64,000 bases of DNA from Laguncularia racemosa. Taxonomy: Eukaryota; Streptophyta; Magnoliopsida; Myrtales; Combretaceae. Under the pieces are notes generated by a model. The model was not told where the DNA came from. It did no database searches and saw only the letters and a list, made by a program, of their open reading frames with translations. Both the position numbers and the translations under genes were made by a program. Location of the stretch: positions 124,001 to 188,000 of the forward strand of contig JBBMOL010000387.1 of assembly GCA_037954665.1 (NCBI GenBank), read 5' to 3'. Of this stretch, positions 56,680 to 64,000 are shown in pieces. How positions within the stretch are numbered: position 1 is the stretch's first letter; the number at the start of each line of letters is the position of its first letter.

Positions 56680-57913
56680 TGATAGAATCAAAATCCGACA
56701 AGACTTATCATTAGGGCAATAACTAAAGGATTTTGAATCTTGGCGATGAGGACCCATTTTGAGCAAATCGACCCCGAAATTATTTTTATACTAACCTCTT
56801 TTACCTTATTCATGTATTTTATATTCCAACAGGAATACTTATCATGCTTTACAGGGCAATGGACAAACTCACTTAAACTCAGCTTGTGGGTTATCCATGG
56901 ATCGACCTGAACCGGCGATGAGTTGGGCCGATGGATCCTATAGAAGACCGGCATCTTGAAGAGCATTTCTTTTGATGTATTTTTCATTTTTATGAACTAT
57001 TTTTGGTTGTATTTGGTTTTGGAGACACTTTTATTTCCTTGTAATTTTCATTTAGGGTTAGCCACCTTAAAAGTGGCAAACTTGTAATTTTGAGCACTTT
57101 TTAACCCTAGGAGTAGCAAGTATAAATACTTGCTTAAGAGAGGGTTTGAGGGGGCTGATCATTTTTGCAGATTGTACACCTCTTTTCACATGAGAATTAG
57201 GGTTCATACCTTGGTTCCAAACTCTTATCAATTTCAATCCCAAGAGTTGAAATTGTGGCGAGTGCAACATCTTGAAATTGTGAGTTATATCAATTTCATT
57301 TTGTTGTGATTTCTTTTCTTCTCTAGTGTGTCATATCTAGGGTTGAACTGAGATAGTAATTGGTCAGAATTACTTGTTGTTATTCACGAATTCTTGTACT
57401 TATTTGAAGGAATTATCAAATTGATCCAATTCATCTTTAAGGATTTTCCTTGATAACATGTTCTTCATTATTGGAAAAGGGATTATTTTGTTACGGTTTC
57501 TCTTTGTCAAATTGAGGTTTTATTTGTGTGGATTACATGAAATTAGAGTGTTGTTAGAAGGCATTTTCATTGTGGTATTCTAATTATATCATTGGAGGTT
57601 TGAATTTCATCATTTCATCATTAGTGTTCATTTGAAAAGTGCCCTTTGTGGATCCGATTTTGCCTTGACTTGAGATAGCTTTTCTTAAGTCTTTTGGATG
57701 TGCTTTTAAGTGTGTTTAGGCACATCATCTTTTTGGTATCAGAGCTATATCATATTTGGATCTAAGATTGATTACATCCTAATTGAAGAATTGGTTACAT
57801 TCATTGGAAATTGACACCTTTGTTCATAAGATTGAGACTAGTTTGATTGACATTGTTTGTTTGTCTTTCAAATTGGTTTTTATATGTGCTTAATCTTGGA
57901 TTTGAGCACATCA
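56680..57913 (+). repeat. 5' LTR of element B (1234 bp) with an internal primer-site copy
   Basis: TGATAGAATC to GAGCACATCA. A full TGGTATCAGAGC preceded by AGGCACATCA lies inside at 57718-57745, about 185 bp before the true LTR end. The promoter has the hairpin GCCACCTTAAAAGTGGC (57061-57077), AACCCTAGG, and the TATA palindrome at 57116. Confidence 0.85.
57102..57133 (+). promoter_or_regulatory. Family B promoter: telo-box and TATA inside a palindrome
   Basis: AACCCTAGG is followed by GCAAGTATAAATACTTGC: perfect 7-bp arms GCAAGTA/TACTTGC with TAAA between, so the TATA box spans the stem and loop. It is conserved at 37377, 47128, 60386 and, inverted, at 44146. Confidence 0.7.
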
Positions 57914-57919
57914 TCTTTT

Positions 57920-57931
57920 TGGTATCAGAGC
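57920..57931 (+). other. Primer-binding site of element B (tRNA-iMet)
   Basis: TGGTATCAGAGC is 6 nt after the LTR end. A second perfect copy lies within the LTR at 57734-57745. Confidence 0.85.
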
Positions 57932-59060
57932 TCCTGTTGAGAGAAGGGAATTGGTTGTATTTAATTTCGTGGAAGTGATCATCAATTAGGGTTGAAGAAG
58001 TGAAGAAAAAAAAAACGCAATTTGTGTTGTTGTTGTTGTTTTGAGATTGTGAAATTACCTTGGATTGCGATTTGATTTGCTGATTGTTGGAGTTGGTTTG
58101 GGAAGGTTATTATATCACTTTGTGGTCACTAATTTACGTGGAAGAGCAGAAGTACAAAGTGAAGTTTACTTTAGCAATTTTTTTGAACTTGCAAAACTTA
58201 CCAATTCTTGCCGTGAAATAGCTTGTGGCGTGAGGAGTTGTGTAGTTTGTTGTGTTGATTTCCATTGTGTAATTCTGAATTGGAGGAGTACAATTTGTAG
58301 ATTACATTAAGTTTGATTAGTAAGGAATTATTTGAATTCAAGTCATATGCAATTAAGTTGTGGGAGTTAATGATTGCTATTTGAATTTAAATTCATTGTT
58401 ACCAATTGAGGAAGGCTTGCAATAAGTCGAGTTATTTGAATTTCAAATTGAAAGTTGCTGCCTATAGTGGGATTCGGAATTCATTTTGGGAAAGTTACTT
58501 ATTAATCTTTTGTCTTCATTATTTGCTGTGGAAGTTGAAGACTACTTGTAATCAATATTCACCTTGTTGTTGCCGTGGAAGTAATACATCTTAATTGTTG
58601 TTGTTGTTTGTGTTGTTGCCGTGGAGTTATTGGTAGAGTAAGTGCACTGTGATTGAAGGTGTGTGTGGTGGTGTAAATTTTTTGATTTATGTGGATTAAA
58701 GGTGCTGCACATCAAGATCAATTGTAGGTGTGAAATCGTGGCAAGAAAGGAAAATTGAAGTAGTAGAATTTGAATTCAAAAACAAACATTAAAGTGTGAA
58801 AGTAATTGAACTTATTACTTCAACACTTGTGAGTTGAATTTAATTTCTTAACTACTTAGAAGTATTTATTTGTGCTTCACTTATTCTAATGTACTTGAAG
58901 TGATAAAAAGTATTTATTGCATTGGTGACTTGTTGCACCGTGGGTGTATAAGTGTGTGTGTTGTTATCCAAACTTGTTACTGTGACGTGGTGAAGTGAAG
59001 GGAGTGTGCTACAAATTATTTGAGATTACATTTGTACTTTAGATAAATTGCATCCACAAA
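57932..59060 (+). other. Leader region of element B
   Basis: Non-coding, GT-rich (TTGTTGTTG runs near 58026 and 58600). No gene. Confidence 0.6.
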
Positions 59061-59061
59061 C

Positions 59062-59948
59062 ATGTCATATGATAGTGTGAATGGGTACATTGGCAATGAG
59101 GCCAATAGCCAAGTGGGTAGCAGACCAAGTCGTCGAAATACAAATGGAAGAACTCTAGATGAACAACTTTGAGACCTTACCAAAATTGTTGCTACATTAG
59201 CAACAAGGATTAATAGGATGACATTGCCACCACCACCTATGGTAAACCTTTAGGCGCCACCTAGAGTAAAGGGAGATTATCATGCTCTTAGGGAAGATAG
59301 AGATGATAATTTTGGGCTTAATCCATACCCGGACAGGGAATTTAGACCACCTCGAGGACCAAAGTGTGCGAAGCTACAGATGCCTTCATTTAATGGTAGG
59401 GGTTCCGCAGATGATTACCTAGACTGGGAGGACCAAATTGTGCAGACGCAAGTATGCCAACCTTCAAAGGTTCTTGAGGGCTCTAGTAACACGAGCCAAC
59501 CCTTAGAGCATAAAATTTGTCAGACACTGATGTGCCAACCTTCAGAGGATCCTGAAAATCATAGTCAGACGAGCAGACCACCAGAGAGCTAGACTGTTCA
59601 GAGACAATTATGTTTACCTTCAGAGGTTTTAGAGGGTAATGAGCAGTTGGGCCAACCATTAGAAGACCTTGAAGATCAGCATCATATAGATGAGTCAGAA
59701 AAAGAGGAAACAAACTCAATGGAATGGGTTGAGACAGGGGAGACATCAGTATATAATGAGTCCATGTTTGTGTTGCAGATGAGATATATCCTAGAAATGG
59801 AGGAGAGAAAACAATCACCTACTATGGTATTCCAGATATTGGGATTTTGTAGAGATACTTCTTCAGATGGATTGCTTTTAGAAAATAGAGTCTCTACTGC
59901 ATTTGATCTGCTAGATTTGAGGACAAATCTTTTTGAGGCCCGAGCAGA
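59062..59948 (+). pseudogene. Element B gag N-terminus fused to peptide repeats and pol tail
   Basis: The start MSYDSVNGYIGNEANSQ leads, through stops, to LQMPSFNGRGSADDYLDWED, the usual start of gag capsid. It then jumps to repeats of the form VCQPSKVLEGSSNTSQPLE (three to four copies, about 27-30 codons each), then an acidic segment (59650-59760) and FDLLDLRTNLFEARADD, the pol tail next to the LTR. Most of gag and nearly all of pol are deleted. The last frame (59647-60006) runs 57 nt into the 3' LTR. Confidence 0.7.
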
Positions 59949-61906
59949 TGATAGGAATCAAAATCCGACAAGACTTATCATTAGGGCAATAACTAAAGGA
60001 TTTTGAATCTTAGCGATGAGGACCCATTTTGAGCAAATCGACCCCGGAATTATTTATATACTAACCTCTTTTATCTTATTCATGTATTTTATATTCCAAC
60101 ATGAATACTTATCATGCTTTACAGGGCAATGGACAAACTCACTTAAACTCAGCTTGTGGGTTACCCATGAATCGACCTAAACCAGCGATGAGCTAGGCTA
60201 ATGGATCCTACAGAAGACCGACATCTTGAAGAGCATTTCTTTTTATGTATTTTTCATTTTTATGAACTATTTTTGGTTGTATTTGGTTTTGGGGACACTT
60301 TTATTTCCTTGTAATTTTCATTTAGGGTTAGCCACCTTAAAAGTGGCAAACTTGTAATTTTGAGCACTTTTTAACCCTAGGAGTAGCAAGTATAAATACT
60401 TGCTTAAGAGAGGGTTTGAGGGGGCTGATCATTTTTGTAGATTGTACACCTCTTTTCACGTGAGAATTAGGGTTCATACCTTGGTTCTAAACTCTTATCA
60501 ATTTCAATCCCAAGAGTTGAAATTGTGGCGAGTGCAACATCTTGAAATTGTGAGTTATATCAATTTCATTTTGTTGTGATTTCTTTTCTTCTCTAGTGTG
60601 TCATATCTAGGGTTGAACTGAGATAGTTCTTGGTCAGAATTACTTGTTATTCACGAATTCTTGTACTTATTTGAAGGAATTATCAAATTGATCCGATTCA
60701 TCTTTGAGGATTTTCCTTGATAACGTGTTCTTCATTATTGGAAAAGGGATTATTTTGTTACGGTTTCTCTTTGTCAAATTGAGGTTTTATTTGCGTGGAT
60801 TACATGAAATTAGAGTGTTGTTAGAAGGAATTTTCATTGTGGTATTCTAATTATATCACTGGAGGTTTGAATTTCATCATTTCATCATTAGTGTTCATTT
60901 GAAAAGTGCCCTTTGTGGATCCGATTTTGCCTTAACTTGAGATAGCTTTTCTTAAGTCTTTTGGATGTGCTTTTAAGTGTGTTTAGGCACATCATCTTTT
61001 TGGTATCAGAGCTATATCATATTTGGATCTAAGATTGATTACATCCTAATTGAAGAATTGGTTACATTCATTGGAAATTGACACCTTTGTTCATAAGATT
61101 GAGACTAGTTTGATTGACATTGTTTGTTTGTCTTTCAAATTGGTTTTTATATGTACTTAATCTTGCAGAACAAACACTTCACATTTCGTGAGAGGGCTTA
61201 GGGTTTTGCTAATTCCAAATTATCTTATCAATTTCAATCCCAAGAAGTTGAAATTGTGGCGAGTGCAACAAGGAGAAATCGTGAGTAATATCGATTCATC
61301 TTTGTTGTTGTTCATTTCTTCTCTAGTGAGTCATATCTAGGGTTGATTTGGATGTTCTTGGAATTGTTTTAATTTGCAATTCGTGATCAATAGCTTGTTA
61401 TAGGATTGATTGTGTTGATGTATGATATCATTCTCTTCATTGTGACGTGAATTGGATAGTTGAAGGAAGGGATTGGAATTTGCGGTTTGACCCATTTGTT
61501 TTCTTGATTTGATTCATGTGGGTTTCAATTATAATTGTTATTATTTGATGAAGATTACTTGTTTGGATTGATAATAGCAATTGGAGCTCTTTGGATTTCA
61601 TTCCATTGCCTTAGGATTTCCGCATTTACCTAGTCAAGTGAACCGGTTTTTGTGTGTATGAATTGAAGAGTTTTCCTTGATTCTTTTGATTGTGCTTAAG
61701 CTTGGAATTAGGCACATCATCTTTTTGGTATCAGAGTAATATCTTATTTGGATTTAAGATTGAACACATCCTAAGTGAAGAACATTGGTTATAAACATTG
61801 GAAATTGACGCCATTGTTCAAGAGATTGAGACTAGTTTGATTAACATTGTTTGATTGTCTCTCAAATTGGTTTTGTATGTGCTTAATCTTGAGTTTAGGC
61901 ACATCA
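59949..61906 (+). repeat. 3' LTR of element B, chimeric (1958 bp)
   Basis: 59949-61164 copies the 5' LTR up to CTTAATCTT, about 20 bp short of its end. From 61165 it jumps to a second, diverged copy of the LTR's last ~740 bp, closer to the solo LTR at 36943-38169, and ends GGCACATCA. Internal primer-site copies are at 61000-61011 and, with a changed last base, near 61724. Confidence 0.8.
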
Positions 61907-61911
61907 CAATG

Positions 61912-63458
61912 GTGGCATGATATTTTGATAGCCAGTTGACGCCTAAAATAATGTCAAACTCTATCATCTCTAATATCATTAGGTTTATTGGCATCACCCT
62001 ACCATGTATTTCTATTTTCACTCCTTTGCATATCTTACCTATTCTTCATCTTACTCCTAAAGGAGTACTAACAGCCAAGCAGTCATTTATATTTTCAACA
62101 TCTAAAGCACATGCACTGAAAAAATTCTCAAACACACAAGATACAAATACACCGATATCGAATAGCACATATGCATTATAGGAGTGTACTAGAAGCATAC
62201 TTGCAATGCTGTCCACATCTAGGATATCCTAGTGCTACTGCTAATTAATGGCAAGCAACCTGGTAGGAACTCTTTGTCTAGGACCTCTGCCTGTAGTCTA
62301 CCTTCCTGTCCTCTCACTAGAGGTCTAGCTGCTTATCTGGTCCTGCTTGATTTCTGATTTGTCCTTGAGGACAGTTGATTGCCTTATGTCCCCTCTGGTT
62401 GCACACATGATAGAAGATTAGGGGAATTGACCTTTTAGTGTAATGTCTACTTATGTGCCCTATTTTCCTACAAGAGAAACATGCCCCATCTGGCCATCTG
62501 CACTCTCTTAACTCATGGGGTCCATAACATCTGGGACATTTAGCATTCATATCTACTATAGTGAGTGCCAAAGGCATTTTCTTGATCTAGAGAGGAGAGG
62601 CTACAGCTTTGGGTGTTCTGCTTTGTAGCAAGTGATGTCTTTTACCCCTGTTTTGCCCCATTCCACTAGAGGTAGGTCTTTTTCCTAGAGCTATTGCTAC
62701 TCAATGGCTCATCTATTCTTCTATGATCTTCTTATTTTATTCAAGGCACTTCGCTTTGTCTACCATTTTAGCATATGTATATAGCTGAAAAGCCCTTAAT
62801 GCAAGTTGTAGGTCTAATTCCAATCCTTTTAAGAACCTTCTGACTTGGGACCTATCATCATCGCGTACATTTTGGGGGAGGAACTGAATGAGGTAATTCA
62901 GCTCTGCTTCATACTCTTCCACAGTTTGGTTCCCTATTTACAATTATAGTAATCTTTCTCCATTCTATCTCTAGAGCTCTTGGGGAAATATCTCTAATAA
63001 AACAGCTCCTTAAATACTGCTTAGTTCATGCACTCCCCTGCAAATTTAGGGATTGAAGCCCACCATTTTGCTGCAGTTCCCTTCAGCATGAATGCAACAT
63101 AATTCACCTTCCTATCTTCTGGTATCTAGAAGGCAACAAAGGTCTTCTCAATCTCATGTACCAAATTCTTAGCCTCAATTGGGTCATCCACTCCGAGGTT
63201 AAATTCTTTAGCTATTCTTATAAACTTATCAAAGTTGATGGGTTCATTGGCATTTCTATGCTATAGGACATTAGGTACTTAGTGTTGTTGTTCCAATAGT
63301 CCCACTAAGTGGTTCACAGTATGTAGTAGCTAAGCAGTCTCTTCAGGCATTTGACCTCTTTCCCCTTGTTGCTGTAGGTACTGAGCATCCTCCTCATTAG
63401 GGTTATCACGTCTAACATCCCTTCCAGCTCCTAATCCGGTAATTCTTCTTGGAGGCAT
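61912..63458 (-). pseudogene. Tekay-type gag and protease
   Basis: The start ATG 63456-63458 gives MPPRRITGLGAGRD, typical of this lineage. Capsid parts include WWASIPKFAGE and MEEYEAELNYLIQFLPQNVR with VRRFLKGLE (62922-62737). Two zinc-knuckle-like motifs follow (62577-62317): CFSCRKIGHISRHY lacks the last Cys, and the second keeps CNQRGHKAINC. Protease sequence reads MILEMIEFDIILGVNWLSKY (62021-61818), the GMDWL-like motif of the family. It is split from RT by element B. Several stops are present. Confidence 0.82.
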
Positions 63459-63890
63459 TCTGCTTAAGAAGAGACAATCGGATCTATTATATTAGTATCA
63501 ATCAAAGTCAGTTTCATAGTGTGTAAGTATATACACATATACTACTACACAAGGGGTTCACTCATATATAAAGCTTAGTAATTAGAAGAATACAAGTAAA
63601 ATAATAATACAAGAAAATAATTACATGATTAAGTAAACGTCCTATATTTTACCCACTCTCTACATGTCTAACTATCTTATAGATTCAGTGCTTAATCCTT
63701 TAAAGATCATATCTTAGACTCTATTGTTTAAAACTTATGACTATTGATCTTCACTTAGTTCTAAAAATCATTACCTAAAGTCTTTAGGATTAATAACCTA
63801 TGCTTTATAGATCAAAATTTAGGTTATAAGGATCATGAACCTATTCTCTATAGATTCAAACTTAAGTCTCTAAAGATCATAAAACCTAGA
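63459..63890 (-). other. 5' leader of the Tekay-type element
   Basis: Non-coding leader between primer site and gag. It contains repeated AAGATCAT/TAGGTTATAAGGATCAT-like words (63700-63880). Confidence 0.5.
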
Positions 63891-63902
63891 GCTCTTATAC
63901 CA
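63891..63902 (-). other. Primer-binding site of the Tekay-type element (tRNA-iMet)
   Basis: On the minus strand TGGTATAAGAGC differs by one base from the iMet site and lies 7 nt from the LTR. Confidence 0.75.
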
Positions 63903-63909
63903 CCTAAGT

Positions 63910-64000
63910 TGTAAAGCCCCAAAACCCAAGCCGCACTACTACCGCCATGTGTCCTTATCTTACAAGAACATGTTAAGGCTCTAAAACAACTCTGATACAT
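63910..64000 (-). repeat. 5' LTR of the Tekay-type element (only its last 91 bp)
   Basis: TGTAAAGCCCCAAAACCC aligns with 51871 onward but with many substitutions. The rest lies outside the window. Confidence 0.75.

Larger units (their letters stand above)
56680..61906 (+). mobile_element. Element B: non-autonomous chromovirus derivative in the Tekay-type element
   Basis: It starts TGATAGAATC and ends GGCACATCA, flanked by CAATG. The 5' LTR is 56680-57913, the internal part 57914-59948, and the 3' LTR 59949-61906 with an extra ~740-bp segment. Coding is reduced to a gag N-terminus fused to peptide repeats and the pol tail. It is related to element B' and the solo LTR at 36943. Confidence 0.9.
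51871..64000 (-). mobile_element. Tekay/Del-type chromovirus, degenerate, interrupted by element B
   Basis: Its 3' LTR is 51871-53653 and its 5' LTR begins at 63910 and runs out of the window. Minus-strand order is primer site, gag, protease, [element B], RT, RNase H, integrase, chromodomain, polypurine tract. There are many stops in pol. The visible 91 bp of the two LTRs differ at roughly a quarter of positions by eye, so the element is old. Confidence 0.85.

Noticed and set aside
57734..57931. GGTATCAGAGC motifs as possible tRNA-iMet gene fragments
   Set aside because: They are antisense primer-binding sites at LTR junctions; no tRNA cloverleaf surrounds them.

Overview
The window is flowering-plant nuclear DNA, probably a eudicot: AT-rich, no operons, one intron-containing host gene, and the rest built from layered LTR retrotransposons and a hAT DNA transposon. 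The only gene that looks functional is a four-exon class III peroxidase on the minus strand (14803-16314). A decayed lipoxygenase pseudogene (about 12150-12990, minus) lies beside it. A truncated second copy of the peroxidase promoter and first exon lies 34 kb away (50140-50760).

Layout. 1-9305: a young Athila-type Ty3/gypsy element on the minus strand, with LTRs differing at 5 of 898 comparable positions and one continuous gag-pol frame broken by two nonsense codons. 9306-16450: the gene-bearing island. 16450-20323: AT-rich DNA and a Tekay-like LTR relic. 20324-33354: a CRM-like chromovirus (X1, plus strand) split in its reverse transcriptase by a second member of the same family (X2, 23320-30114) with a 5-bp target duplication. 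33950-47930: a minus-strand hAT transposase pseudogene split by two retroelements. These are element A (34353-40127, non-coding, tRNA-Asp primer site, itself holding a solo LTR at 36943-38169) and element B' (41652-47544, tRNA-iMet primer site, itself holding an Athila LTR fragment and an inverted LTR fragment). 48210-51870: retroelement relics and the peroxidase duplicate. 51871-64000: a degenerate Tekay/Del chromovirus with a chromodomain (minus strand, its 5' LTR cut by the window end), split by family B element 56680-61906 with the perfect target duplication CAATG.

Across unrelated LTR families the same promoter architecture recurs. A GC-rich array of CACG...CGTG inverted repeats lies just upstream of a TATA box, with AACCCTA telo-box motifs beside the TATA. 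Family B LTRs also carry an internal copy of their own primer-binding site, and both tRNA-Asp-primed elements carry a second polypurine-tract-like module about 1.1 kb from the 3' LTR. These shared architectures, and the reconstructable order of nested insertions, are the main points of interest. I saw no CRISPR array, rRNA, tRNA gene or bacterial-type system.
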